Assembly: GCA_002339325.1 (NCBI GenBank) | Contig: DDKK01000008.1 | Span: forward strand, 1 to 52,975 | DNA: 52,975 nucleotides | Direction of reading: 5' to 3' | Source of the DNA: Nitrospiraceae bacterium UBA2600 | Lineage (GTDB): Bacteria > Nitrospirota > Thermodesulfovibrionia > Thermodesulfovibrionales > Thermodesulfovibrionaceae | In this document: one piece after another, positions 24,196 through 31,949 of the stretch | Layout of the letters: each line of letters starts with the position of its first letter | Position numbering within the stretch: position 1 is the stretch's first letter | Notes under the pieces: model-generated | Seen by the model: only the letters and a program-made list of their open reading frames with translations | Told to the model about the DNA's origin: nothing | The model's database searches: none | Position numbers and translations under genes: made by a program

Positions 24196-24842
24196 ATGAA
24201 TAAAACTTCTATTGAGTGGTGTGATTATACATGGAACCCTATAACAGGATGTTTTCATCCCTGTAGGAATACTTACTGCTACAATACAATGAAAGCTACT
24301 TCTCCATTGAATAGATTTGGAGCAAAATATAAAACTAAAAATGGTTCTTTAGTCTATGAGAAAGACTGGAAAAGTAGGGAGACAGGACAGTGCCACATAG
24401 CAGAGAAGGGAGAAATTTATCCTTACGGATATGACCCCACCTTTTATCCCCACAGGCTTGATGAACCTTTAAAGGTGACATCCTCTCACGGATGAATCCG
24501 TGAGCTTCCTGCTTCAACGTGGTAACTTACATGAATATAGGGATTATGTCCTAATATCCGTGCAGAGGTTATCCACTCCACAGGCGTTACTTCCGCCCAG
24601 TCCAGGCGTAGAATGTAAAGATAAAATATTTAAGTATTGAACCTCTACTTGGACCTGTTACCTTTGACCTAAAAGGGATAGATTGGATAATAATAGGTGC
24701 TCAAACAGGTAAAAATCCTTTTATTCCTAAAACAGAATGGATAAATGAAATTATCAAACAATCAAACAAATACAACATACCTCTATTTTTCAAAGAAAAT
24801 ATCAAACGATATTCAAACTATTTTGTTCAACAATTCCCTTAG
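24196..24842 (+). pseudogene. DUF5131 (phage Gp37/Gp68-like) gene with an internal IS-relic replacement
   Basis: The N-terminal part (24196 to about 24475; TSIEWCDYTWNPITGCFHPC then CYNTMKA) is the radical-SAM-like start of the family. Its C-terminal part resumes at 24630-24842 (LSIEPLLGPVTFDLKGIDWI, then IIGAQTGKNPF). The central region is missing and is replaced by about 150 bp of IS200/IS605-type sequence, so the gene is dead. GGAGG before the ATG remains. Confidence 0.8.
24476..24625 (-). mobile_element. IS200/IS605-family relic: tnpB 3' tail with right end
   Basis: The hairpin CTCACGGATGAATCCGTGAG (24485-24504) beside GACATCCT and GAAGCAGGAAG (- strand) is the typical right end of TnpB-carrying IS605-type elements, where the TnpB guide RNA 3' end lies. 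On - an open frame reads LDWAEVTPVEWITSARILGH and ends IHP-stop at 24486, a plausible TnpB-type tail. The rest of the transposon is gone. Confidence 0.6.
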
Positions 24843-24858
24843 TGGAAAATTTTTCCAC
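24842..24858. repeat. repeat family C palindrome, copy 1
   Basis: GTGGAAAATTTTTCCAC; the same sequence is at 31920-31936. It overlaps the stop codon of the DUF5131 relic. 24859-25297 holds no gene I can support, only an AT-rich stretch with a CTCTCTTAAGAGAG palindrome (24882-24895). Confidence 0.6.
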
Positions 24859-25072
24859 CAATAAAAAAAGCCCGCTTATGACTCTCTTAAGAGAGACTTC
24901 TCTGCGAGCTATGAGAGTAAAAATGTTATTACAAAAATCGATGATGGTATTATAAAAGGCGATACTGGTATGATGAAAGACGACAAAAAGGAATTCCTTT
25001 ATCTCCTCTTTTGACTATCAAATTTAACTATCCATTTTTGACTATACAAAATTGATAGGCAAAAGGATAAAT

Positions 25073-25109
25073 TTAAGATAATATAAATTATCTTAAGCAA
25101 TTTAAGATA
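25073..25109. repeat. TTAAGATAA repeats upstream of the TAC module
   Basis: TTAAGATAA at 25073-25081 and 25101-25109 with the inverse TTATCTTAA at 25088-25096; a related TATCTTAA sits inside the promoter at 25305-25312. Candidate antitoxin operators. Confidence 0.5.
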
Positions 25110-25297
25110 ATTTTTATGGAAAAAGTGGGATTTATACCTTCAAAGCTAAAAAAGAAGCAAAGGGAGGTATGTGAGGTATAGGTTTGATAAAAAAAAGCAT
25201 CTTTTAATCGATTTTATGAAATCAGATAATTATTAGAAAATTATTGAAAAGCAAATTTTTAGTTTGATATTATATTTCAATTAATTAAAAATTTTTA

Positions 25298-25326
25298 TTG
25301 ACAATATCTTAAAATTGAGATAAAAT
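25298..25326 (+). promoter_or_regulatory. promoter of the TAC module
   Basis: TTGACA (25298-25303), 17-bp spacer, TAAAAT (25321-25326). The ATG follows at 25328, so the leader is absent or the true start differs. The spacer holds a TATCTTAA/TTGAGATA inverted pair. Confidence 0.6.
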
Positions 25327-25327
25327 T

Positions 25328-25639
25328 ATGAAAAAGAAGGTTAGAATAATATTCCACAAGAAAGTGGAGAGTTTTATCCTAAATTTGCAAGAAAGAGACA
25401 GAAATAAAATTTTTCAAGTACTAACTATAGTAGAAGAACGAAATTTAAAAGTTTCTTCAGAATGGTTGAAAAAAGTGACTGAAAACCTATGGGAATTGAG
25501 AGTAAAAAATTTTCGTTTTCTTGGTTCAATTGAGGATGATATATTTACAATCTGGAATGGATTCACAAAAAAAAGTATGAGAATTCCAAAAAAAGAAATA
25601 GAATTAGCCACAAAAAGAATGAAAGAGGGGATAAGATGA
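25328..25639 (+). CDS. higB: HigB/RelE-like toxin of a TAC module
   Basis: 103 aa. VRIIFHKKVESFILNLQERD followed by ENLWELRVKNFRFLGSIEDD and IWNGFTKKSMRIPKKEIELA is the RelE/ParE fold of type II toxins that cut mRNA on the ribosome. Its stop overlaps the antitoxin ATG (ATGA). Toxin-first gene order is typical of HigBA. Confidence 0.8.
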   Translation: MKKKVRIIFHKKVESFILNLQERDRNKIFQVLTIVEERNLKVSSEWLKKVTENLWELRVKNFRFLGSIEDDIFTIWNGFTKKSMRIPKKEIELATKRMKEGIR

Positions 25640-26073
25640 AAAGTCTAAAAGAACTTTTAGACAAACAATTTAAGGATAAGAAATTCAAAGAAGAATTTTA
25701 CAAAGGGCTTGAAAAAACAAGAATTGCTGCTGAAATTGCTTATTACAGAGAAAAAAGAGGGATTACTCAGGCTCAGTTTGCAAAACTGCTTGGAACTTCT
25801 CAATCTACAGTAGCAAGGCTCGAGGATCCTTTTTATGAAAACTATTCTTTAAACACTTTAAGGAAAGTAGCCAAGGTTTTAGATTTAGAGCTTATTGTCT
25901 CACTGAGAGAGAAAAAGGAACAAATTCAGGATGAATTTATTCCTAAAAAAGAGGGAGATGTTATTTATATCACATGGATCCCAAAAAATAAATCTGAATT
26001 TTCATATAAAGCTGTAAAATTAGGTAATAAAGATATAAACTCCATTATTACAGGAGAAGCTATTGCAGGTTAA
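25636..26073 (+). CDS. higA: HigA-like XRE antitoxin of a TAC module
   Basis: 145 aa. HTH at about 33-90 (IAYYREKRGITQAQFAKLLG, TSQSTVARLEDPFYENYSLN). After it comes a tail of about 50 residues (KEEQIQDEFIPKK-like region to GEAIAG) that is longer than in two-gene HigA. In known TAC systems such an extension is the chaperone-addiction region recognised by the SecB-like partner, which fits the next gene. It binds the toxin and its own promoter. Confidence 0.8.
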   Translation: MKSLKELLDKQFKDKKFKEEFYKGLEKTRIAAEIAYYREKRGITQAQFAKLLGTSQSTVARLEDPFYENYSLNTLRKVAKVLDLELIVSLREKKEQIQDEFIPKKEGDVIYITWIPKNKSEFSYKAVKLGNKDINSIITGEAIAG

Positions 26074-26476
26074 ATTTAAAATAGAAACGATAAGACAGAT
26101 TGAGTGTTTTTTCGCTCTTAATCCTGAATTTAAACCTGAAAAGGGCAAAAAGTATGGAATTGCATTAGGATTTGACATTTCTTTCAAAAAACAAAGAAAA
26201 AAGATTGCTGTTATTTTTAAATTTTTCTCTGAAGAAAAAAATCAGCCGTTTGTTTTTAGAATAATACAACAGGGAATATTTGATTTTGAAACTGTACCAA
26301 AAAGTGAAGAATTAGAAAAAATAGTTCATATAAATTGTGCCTCTATAATGTTTCCCTTTATAAGAGAATCAATAGCAGATTTAACAAGAAAAGCTGGCGT
26401 TCCTCCATTAATTCTTGACCCGATTAATTTTGTAGCTATCTATGAGGATATGAAAAAGAAATCAAACAAAAATTGA
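26063..26476 (+). CDS. SecB-like chaperone of a TAC module
   Basis: 137 aa. FPFIRESIADLTRKAGVPPL followed by ILDPINFVAIY is the SecB C-terminal signature; strands such as YGIALGFDISFKKQR complete the fold. The start is a TTG (26063) overlapping the antitoxin's last codons, supported by GGAG 6 nt upstream. It would shield the antitoxin from aggregation and proteolysis, coupling toxin release to chaperone demand, as described for mycobacterial TAC. A general SecB export role is less likely given the context. Confidence 0.82.
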   Translation: MQVKFKIETIRQIECFFALNPEFKPEKGKKYGIALGFDISFKKQRKKIAVIFKFFSEEKNQPFVFRIIQQGIFDFETVPKSEELEKIVHINCASIMFPFIRESIADLTRKAGVPPLILDPINFVAIYEDMKKKSNKN

Positions 26477-26514
26477 TGAAATTTCGCCATGAAGAATTTT
26501 TACAAGGAAATTTT

Positions 26515-26550
26515 AAGGCAAAAAGCGTCTCTAAAACGATTCTACGCAAT
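26515..26550. repeat. repeat family B copy 1
   Basis: AGGCAAAAAGCGTCTCTAAA followed by ACGATTCTACGCAAT; see findings for the family. It separates the TAC module from the HEPN operon. Confidence 0.7.
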
Positions 26551-26564
26551 TAGATAAACATAGT

Positions 26565-26969
26565 CTATAAATGGTATAGCAATTTGATTTTTTCTATAAT
26601 ATCTGAAGCTAAAAGTATGGAATAACTGGTAGTCTTTTCTGGATTACTAAAAGTGTCATCGTAATCAGCTTTATTTCTTTGTTGTCTTAATTTTTTAAGA
26701 AAATCTCCAATTTCTCTTTTGGTTATGTCATTGCTATTTAAAAAATCTTCTATTACAATTTTATGAATTGATTGATCCTTTGGCAATTTTTTCCCTTCTT
26801 TATGTTTTAGATAGTTTCTGCAAATACAGAATGCAGAATAGTATGCTCTACTTATGGAAGAACGTAACCTTGCGTGTTTAATAGTTTGATTAGGATCTTT
26901 TGATTGACTTTCAAGTTCTATTGCTAAGCTTAAATACTCTTCCCAGTTAAAATTACTCAAATTCAACAT
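26565..26969 (-). CDS. HEPN-domain protein
   Basis: 134 aa, all-helical. ARLRSSISRAYYSAFCICRN and the C-terminal RQQRNKADYDDTF are the two conserved helices of a HEPN (C0896-like) domain; the basic RNxADY motif stands where HEPN RNases have R-x4-6-H, so catalysis is uncertain. It overlaps the end of the upstream gene by 17 bp, so the two are coupled. HEPN proteins are common toxins, RNases or scaffolds in defence and TA loci. Confidence 0.75.
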   Translation of the reverse strand: MLNLSNFNWEEYLSLAIELESQSKDPNQTIKHARLRSSISRAYYSAFCICRNYLKHKEGKKLPKDQSIHKIVIEDFLNSNDITKREIGDFLKKLRQQRNKADYDDTFSNPEKTTSYSILLASDIIEKIKLLYHL

Positions 26970-27549
26970 TTATTGATAATCTTTTTAGGATATCAAAGGG
27001 GAGATTCAAGAACCATTTTGAATTAAGTTGTTTTATTTTAATATATACTTCATCAGGATATAAATTAGTTTGAATTATGATAAGTATTTTTTTATAGTCG
27101 GGTACTTCAGGATCGGTATCGACTTTAAGAAGCAAATTTGTTGAGTCTCCAAATATCTTTTTTATATTTATATTTGCTTGTTCTAAATATTCATAAAGTG
27201 ATAAGTTTTTATAGAGATATTGATAAACTTCTAATTCATCAGGAATAAAATACATGTTTTTTAAAGATTCTATTTTAATTTTATTTTCAAAATCGCTCTC
27301 TGTAAAAGTTTCATTGCTTTTTTCAATTATTTTACTTTGAATTAAGAAGAATTTAAAAACAGATTTTAGGGCATCTACTGTGATTTTATTGAGGGAAGCC
27401 TGTGGAAAACATTTATAGTATGAATTTATGTATAAATCCAAAATATCTTTTTTAAAAATAGAAGATTGAGTATTTTTAACTTCTTTATCAAATTGATATA
27501 TAATCTTTTCTGTTGATGACGAATTTTGGGTTACATACATTGTATTCAT
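26953..27549 (-). CDS. unknown partner protein in HEPN operon
   Basis: 198 aa, not recognised. Mixed helical N-terminus (YINSYYKCFPQASLNKITVD) and a strand-rich C-terminal part with LLKVDTDPEVPDYKKILIII then PDEVYIKIKQLNSKWFLNLP. Middle gene of three, spaced 8 bp from the upstream gene and overlapping the HEPN gene. It may be the cognate antitoxin or sensor; there is no direct evidence. Confidence 0.55.
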   Translation of the reverse strand: MNTMYVTQNSSSTEKIIYQFDKEVKNTQSSIFKKDILDLYINSYYKCFPQASLNKITVDALKSVFKFFLIQSKIIEKSNETFTESDFENKIKIESLKNMYFIPDELEVYQYLYKNLSLYEYLEQANINIKKIFGDSTNLLLKVDTDPEVPDYKKILIIIQTNLYPDEVYIKIKQLNSKWFLNLPFDILKRLSINVEFE

Positions 27550-27557
27550 TTCTTTTT

Positions 27558-28166
27558 TTAATTAAAAAATTTTTCTATAATTTCTAAAGATTCTGCTTTT
27601 CTGTTTATAAAACTGTTTACGTAATCTAATATTTCTTTAATTGCTTTGTCTTTAATCTCGTGATGGAAGTTAAAATTAAACAATATTATATTATCATGAA
27701 CTGGTTCGAAAACTATTTTGAGAACGTATGGAAACTTTTTCATATAGATAATTCCGCCACACTTGGTTTCTGTTTTATCAAGCAGAGAATTAATTTTTTT
27801 GTCATTTATTACAATGTTAATTTCGGGTAGTTTTTCATCTTCTGTAAATATAGCTTTCCACATAAAATTTAGCCCTAAAGCTACATAAGGTATTTGTGGT
27901 AGCAATTCTATATAACCTACTACAAAATTGTTTAACGAGTTAATTATTTCCTCGTTATAATTCTTAGCAGCAATTTGCAATCTCTGATAATCAACTGTAA
28001 GAAATAAATTTTCAGATTCAAAAATTGAAAAACCAGGAGTATGAGTAAAATTTTGTGGCTCTTCTTTAATTAATTTATTATTTTGAAGCCACTGATGTGT
28101 CACTATACTGGGATTATGAGCATTGGCAATTAATACGATATCTGCTCCTTCTAATTTGATGTCCAA
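27558..28166 (-). CDS. unknown protein, first gene of HEPN operon
   Basis: 202 aa, not recognised. Strand-rich start MDIKLEGADIVLIANAHNPS, central FLTVDYQRLQIAAKN and IPYVALGLNFMWKAIF, C-terminal EIKDKAIKEILDYVNSFINR. No catalytic signature seen. The conserved three-gene arrangement with a HEPN protein in a TA island suggests a stress or defence system of unassigned type. Confidence 0.55.
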   Translation of the reverse strand: MDIKLEGADIVLIANAHNPSIVTHQWLQNNKLIKEEPQNFTHTPGFSIFESENLFLTVDYQRLQIAAKNYNEEIINSLNNFVVGYIELLPQIPYVALGLNFMWKAIFTEDEKLPEINIVINDKKINSLLDKTETKCGGIIYMKKFPYVLKIVFEPVHDNIILFNFNFHHEIKDKAIKEILDYVNSFINRKAESLEIIEKFFN

Positions 28167-28227
28167 TTTTTTACCCTCTGAGTTTTAATTTTTAATATTA
28201 ACATAAAGGCAAAAGATAAATGAATAT

Positions 28228-28269
28228 AGGTCAAGGCAAAAAATCGTCTCTAAATCGATTATACGCAAT
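28228..28269. repeat. repeat family B copy 2
   Basis: GGTCAAGGCAAAAAATCGTC followed by TCTAAATCGATTATACGCAATG. It lies between the HEPN operon and the Panacea pair. Confidence 0.7.
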
Positions 28270-28280
28270 GTTGATTTAAT

Positions 28281-28682
28281 TCACTGTTTATATCTTATAA
28301 ACCTTTTACGATTTTCTGAATCTTTATCTCCCTTATAATAAATTTCTAAAAATTCTATCCTATCTTCTTCTTCAAAATAAGCATAAATAACTCTTATGCC
28401 TGATTGAACACCTTTGCCTTTTAAGGCTTTACAGGAAAATTTTTTTGCTTTATAAATTTTTGGTGATATTATGCCTGTATCAGAAATCAAAACAATTCCT
28501 TTATTATCAATCTGTTTTTTATGAAAAAGAAATAATTGGGCTTTTATAAATATTTCAAAATCCTCTATGAGAGTTTTATATTTTTTGAGAAGATTTTTAA
28601 AATCACTTTCAAATTCAGGAGTGGCATAAATTTCTTTAAATAGTTTAATTTTCTTTAGGATCTCATTTAAGCTATAAATCAA
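28281..28682 (-). CDS. RelE-like putative toxin paired with Panacea antitoxin
   Basis: 133 aa. IYATPEFESDFKNLLKKYKT at the start and SGIRVIYAYFEEEDRIEFLE with IYYKGDKDSENRKRFIRY at the end follow the RelE/ParE-superfamily pattern of late strands and a C-terminal basic tail. Overlaps the antitoxin stop by 4 bp. The role as toxin is inferred from fold pattern and pairing. Confidence 0.68.
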   Translation of the reverse strand: MIYSLNEILKKIKLFKEIYATPEFESDFKNLLKKYKTLIEDFEIFIKAQLFLFHKKQIDNKGIVLISDTGIISPKIYKAKKFSCKALKGKGVQSGIRVIYAYFEEEDRIEFLEIYYKGDKDSENRKRFIRYKQ

Positions 28683-29473
28683 TTAAAAGTATCCTCTCCA
28701 TAATCTCTAACTGAAAATTCAGGGGTTCTATAGAATACTGTTTCATAATCTATTATTTCATTGTCTTTGGTTACTAACCACGGTACGTCTTTATGAGAAT
28801 ACTCACTAATTTGAAAAGCATTTAAGTCAGATAGCCTATCTAAAACACTGTCTATCATTTCAAGTTCATGAGCTTTAAGAACTGATAGATCAGGTTGTCT
28901 CAGTGGTAAATATTTGGTTTGAGGATACTGAAAATATTCATGTTCAACTTTCACTATTTCCTTATTTTCAATCATGTTATCAACGATTTTTTTAAATTCA
29001 ACTGGAGTTGGACCGTAATGATTTTTTATATAAGTAGCACCTATTAACTGCTCTTCGTATTTTTCATAAAAATTGAAGTCAATAAAATACAAGAGTTTAT
29101 ATAAAACAGTCTCTCCAATATTAGGCTTTGAACCAACTTTATTTAAAATGTATAACAAAACTTCTTTAAATTTTTTAAGATTTTTCTGAGGAACGCTTAT
29201 TCTAATGTCTGATTTAGATGATTTATTATTTTCAGTCTGAGGTAGAATAACTTCAGGCATTTTTGCTTTTCCAGTTAAAGTATTTAAATCAGTATTTAAA
29301 ATTTTAGATAACTTTAAAACTTCTTCTAAAGTTAAATTTTTCTCTCCATTCTCTATAAGTGATATGGATGATCTTGATATCCCCATCTGCTTTGCTAACT
29401 GTTCCTGAGTTAAACCTAATTTTTCTCTTAATTCCTTAATCTTTTTACCTGTTATTTTGTTTATGTTTTTCAT
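28679..29473 (-). CDS. XRE HTH fused to Panacea (DUF4065) domain antitoxin
   Basis: 264 aa. N-terminal XRE HTH (IKELREKLGLTQEQLAKQMG, ISRSSISLIENGEKNLTLEE) is joined by a linker to a Panacea/SocA-like domain (LYKLLYFIDFNFYEKYEEQL, IGATYIKNHYGPTP, FQISEYSHKDVPWLVTKDNE). Panacea antitoxins are known to neutralise unrelated toxins of many folds; here the partner is RelE-like. A near-leaderless promoter lies directly upstream. Confidence 0.85.
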   Translation of the reverse strand: MKNINKITGKKIKELREKLGLTQEQLAKQMGISRSSISLIENGEKNLTLEEVLKLSKILNTDLNTLTGKAKMPEVILPQTENNKSSKSDIRISVPQKNLKKFKEVLLYILNKVGSKPNIGETVLYKLLYFIDFNFYEKYEEQLIGATYIKNHYGPTPVEFKKIVDNMIENKEIVKVEHEYFQYPQTKYLPLRQPDLSVLKAHELEMIDSVLDRLSDLNAFQISEYSHKDVPWLVTKDNEIIDYETVFYRTPEFSVRDYGEDTFN

Positions 29474-29480
29474 TATTATA

Positions 29481-29509
29481 AGTATAATAAATGTTAAAAT
29501 TTATGTCAA
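29481..29509 (-). promoter_or_regulatory. near-leaderless promoter of Panacea pair
   Basis: On the - strand TTGACA (29504-29509), 17-bp spacer, TATACT (29481-29486), ATG at 29473 seven nt later. Confidence 0.75.
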
Positions 29510-29597
29510 TATTTTGTTAAAAATTTTAACTACAATTGAGAAAATTTTAAATAGTGTTTTCTATTTTGAAAAGATGTCAAAATGTTACTATAAGGTT

Positions 29598-29703
29598 GTT
29601 GAAATAATTTCAACAGGGGGTTTTTTATAAAAAGGTTTAAAGAGGGGGATATAAAATATAGGTGAAGGGCAAAAAGTGTCTCTAAAGCGGTTATATGCAA
29701 TGG
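29598..29703. repeat. repeat family A copy 5 followed by family B copy 3
   Basis: GTTGAAATAATTTCAAC (29598-29614) with CTATAAGGTT before it and GGGGGTTTTTTATAAAAA after. Then 29661-29703 is a diverged family B unit (GGTGAAGGGCAAAAAGTGTC, TCTAAAGCGGTTATATGCAA). 29474-29771 holds no gene. Confidence 0.72.
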
Positions 29704-29771
29704 TGTAGCCATTAATTTTTCCTGTATAGTTGGATAAAATATAATCAAAATAAATAAAAGGTAAAAAAAAA

Positions 29772-30116
29772 ATGACATTATCGTCATCTATATTAAACAA
29801 AAGAGAGTCTTCAGATCCTTTTATAACTCCGATTGTAACTCAGGAAATAGCTGATAGAGTCACAAATGCCACAATAGAGTTTATATCAAAGGTTTCAAAA
29901 ATTCCTGGTGTAAAAAAGATAGCTTATAAGCCAAAAGGAAATGTAATTACCATCTGGACATTTATTAATAAACCAGATAAATACATACAATTTTCAGTGT
30001 ATGAAATAGAACAGCAAATAATGGAAAAATACCCAGAGCTTATATTTGATTTTACAATAATTTTTAAGGGCAAAAAATCTCCCACGGGTTTTTATGAACA
30101 GGTGATATCCAAATAA
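29772..30116 (+). CDS. conserved-looking small protein, orphaned from its partner
   Basis: 114 aa, no named family recalled. Pattern IPGVKKIAYKPKGNVITIWT then FDFTIIFKGKKSPTG suggests an alpha/beta fold of the kind found beside short HEPN-like partners. Immediately downstream is a 27-codon stub (30118-30201) that looks like the start of such a partner. There is no ribosome site; the start may be leaderless. Confidence 0.5.
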   Translation: MTLSSSILNKRESSDPFITPIVTQEIADRVTNATIEFISKVSKIPGVKKIAYKPKGNVITIWTFINKPDKYIQFSVYEIEQQIMEKYPELIFDFTIIFKGKKSPTGFYEQVISK

Positions 30117-30117
30117 A

Positions 30118-30201
30118 TTGGCTACTGAAAAAGAGCATATCAGAAAAGCTACTTATAAGGTTAAAGGTAAAAAGTCTAAAAACTATTTTGGACAAATGTG
30201 A
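30118..30201 (+). pseudogene. truncated partner gene (27 codons)
   Basis: TTG-initiated frame beginning ATEKEHIRKATYKVK, similar to the usual first residues of HEPN-like partner proteins, stopping after 27 codons. Probably a deletion remnant; low certainty. Confidence 0.3.
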
Positions 30202-30214
30202 TAACGAATGAATT

Positions 30215-31279
30215 TCAATGTGATAAAATATCTATTAAATCTGGAAACAGGTAAATCTTTCCCTTTACTCCCTTAATAGCAAAGGATTTTAAAATTCCCA
30301 TCCCAACAAACTTAGAGAGTAATCGTCTTGCAGTAGGTTCTTCTATATGCAAATCTTTACTTTTAAAAATAGGCTTTGAAAACATTGTTTCTAAAACTTT
30401 ATCTGTATAAGGTGATTTCATTTTTTCAGTTTTTTCTTTTATCTGTTCTCTGAGGTAAAGAATTTTATAAATTAATCCTTGAGTCTCTTTGGCTTGATTT
30501 TTAAGTGAAATAAAGAAAAATCTCAGCCATTCTTCGTATTTTCCTGTTTTATCAACTTTTTTTAGGTGATTAATATATTCATTCCTGTATTTCTCAAAAT
30601 AACCGCTTATGTATAAAATTGGTTGAAATAAAATTTTTTTCCAATATAAATACAGGGGAATTAATAATCTTCCTATCCTTCCATTTCCATCATTAAAAGG
30701 ATGTATTGCTTCAAATTGATAATGAATTATTCCAATTTTTATCAATGGATGTTCCTTATTTTCTAAGAGATATTTTTCAAGGTTTTCCATATATTCCTGC
30801 ACTAATATTGGTTCAGGAGGGACATAATCTGCCTTATCAATAGGGGCATTTTCTACTCCAACCCAAACAATATTCTCTCTGAATTTACCTCTATATTGTT
30901 CTCCTCTTGTCCCTTCGAGTAAAATCTGATGAGTCGCTCTAATAAGATTTAAAGTTATTGGTAGTCCCTTGTCTATTTCATTAGTCGCTAATAACATTGC
31001 TTTTTTATAATTTGCTACTTCCTTTGTATCTGCATATTTGGGCAAACCTGTTGCTTCAAACTCAAATACATCTGATACAGTACTTTGTGTCCCTTCAATT
31101 TTTGAGCTAACTGTAGCTTCCTTTGTAATTAAAGGAGCAATCAGTATGGTAGGATTTGGAAGATTATTTTGTAATCCATTTAAATTCCCTAATTCTAAAG
31201 CAGCTTCCGTAAGCTCTTTATAAAATTCTGTTGGATTTATTCCAACAGGTAACTTGGATGGGTGATGATGCTTTATCAT
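30215..31279 (-). CDS. fic: Fic-domain protein (predicted AMP-transferase), N-terminally inhibited class
   Basis: 354 aa. The catalytic loop HPFNDGNGRIGR is complete. Upstream, VSSKIEGTQST matches the S/T-x3-E-G/N inhibitory helix, so this is a class II Fic protein that carries its own brake. The C-terminal winged helix (EEPTARRLLSKFVGMGILKS) may bind DNA. It adds AMP (or another NMP) to a target protein; the target is unknown. Repeated GAGCGG hairpin sequences lie before the gene. Confidence 0.9.
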   Translation of the reverse strand: MIKHHHPSKLPVGINPTEFYKELTEAALELGNLNGLQNNLPNPTILIAPLITKEATVSSKIEGTQSTVSDVFEFEATGLPKYADTKEVANYKKAMLLATNEIDKGLPITLNLIRATHQILLEGTRGEQYRGKFRENIVWVGVENAPIDKADYVPPEPILVQEYMENLEKYLLENKEHPLIKIGIIHYQFEAIHPFNDGNGRIGRLLIPLYLYWKKILFQPILYISGYFEKYRNEYINHLKKVDKTGKYEEWLRFFFISLKNQAKETQGLIYKILYLREQIKEKTEKMKSPYTDKVLETMFSKPIFKSKDLHIEEPTARRLLSKFVGMGILKSFAIKGVKGKIYLFPDLIDILSH

Positions 31280-31304
31280 AGTTTAATTATATTACAATCC
31301 GCTC

Positions 31305-31344
31305 AGAAAATCAAAAAAGTGAGCGGAAAATTACTCTTCCGCTC
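31305..31344. promoter_or_regulatory. CCGCTC inverted repeats upstream of fic
   Basis: GAGCGGAA (31321-31328) pairs with TTCCGCTC (31337-31344) over an 8-nt loop, and another CCGCTCA lies about 25 bp before the first arm. Possible operator for the Fic protein's winged helix. Confidence 0.45.
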
Positions 31345-31429
31345 ATAAGTGATCGCAAACCACTGGTTGAGATTAACTCAATCTTCCAATTAGCTAATTT
31401 ATCGGTGAAGTAATGTTTCCTTACGGAAG

Positions 31430-31644
31430 GGGACTTCCCGGCAGGAAAGTTAAAGATAAAATAGAAGAACCGCTACAGTCTATTAAAATTACACCATCCC
31501 TCTTTGCCAAATCTTTGACCCTATCAGTAAATCCATTTTTGCTAAATAAAATGTATTTGTTTTTCTGCCTTTTACCATTTTAGAGTATAATCTATTAAGT
31601 GATTCTAATTCATTTTTTCTGTTAACAAATTTTAATTCTCCCAT
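31430..31644 (-). pseudogene. remnant of an AAA/DUF234-type ATPase
   Basis: The - strand starts MGELKFVNRKNELESLNRLY (an ATPase N-terminus) and, after a frame change, continues as NKYILFSKNGFTDRVKDLAK then DGVILIDCS, the typical end of DUF234-type ATPases. About 350 codons are missing. The rest of 31345-31775 holds no intact gene. Confidence 0.6.
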
Positions 31645-31775
31645 AGTATAATCCTGTTTAGTATAATCATAATTATACTTAAAAGATGTTTAAAATGCAA
31701 GAAATTTTAAAATTATTATTTATAAAAGAGAAAAATATAAGTGAGTTTTCTTTATAAAAAATAAACATTGAAATA

Positions 31776-31937
31776 ACCTTAGTGCAAATTGTCATAGGGT
31801 AGTTGAAATAATTTCAACCGGGTTTCTTTATAAATAGGGGGCAAAAAAGAAAATAATTAAGATATAGGTCAAAGCAAAAATCGTCTCTAAAACGATTCTA
31901 CGCAATGGTGGATTGTTTGGTGGAAAATTTTTCCACC
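31776..31937. repeat. repeat family A copy 6, B copy 4 and C copy 2 in succession
   Basis: 31776-31818 is family A (CCTTAGTGCAAATTGTCATA, then GTTGAAATAATTTCAAC). 31866-31909 is family B (GGTCAAAGCAAAAATCGTCT, CTAAAACGATTCTACGCAAT). 31919-31937 is palindrome C (GGTGGAAAATTTTTCCACC). All three families meet here, between the fic/ATPase relic and vapBC. Confidence 0.75.
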
Positions 31938-31949
31938 ATTTTGCCTGAA

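Noticed and set aside
24335..24517. 60-aa - strand frame starting MKQEAHGFIRE
   Set aside because: Antisense to the DUF5131 fragment and created by the IS605 right-end sequence; not a credible gene.
31430..31644. Intact small ATPase gene upstream of vapBC
   Set aside because: N- and C-terminal pieces are in different frames with the whole ATPase core missing.
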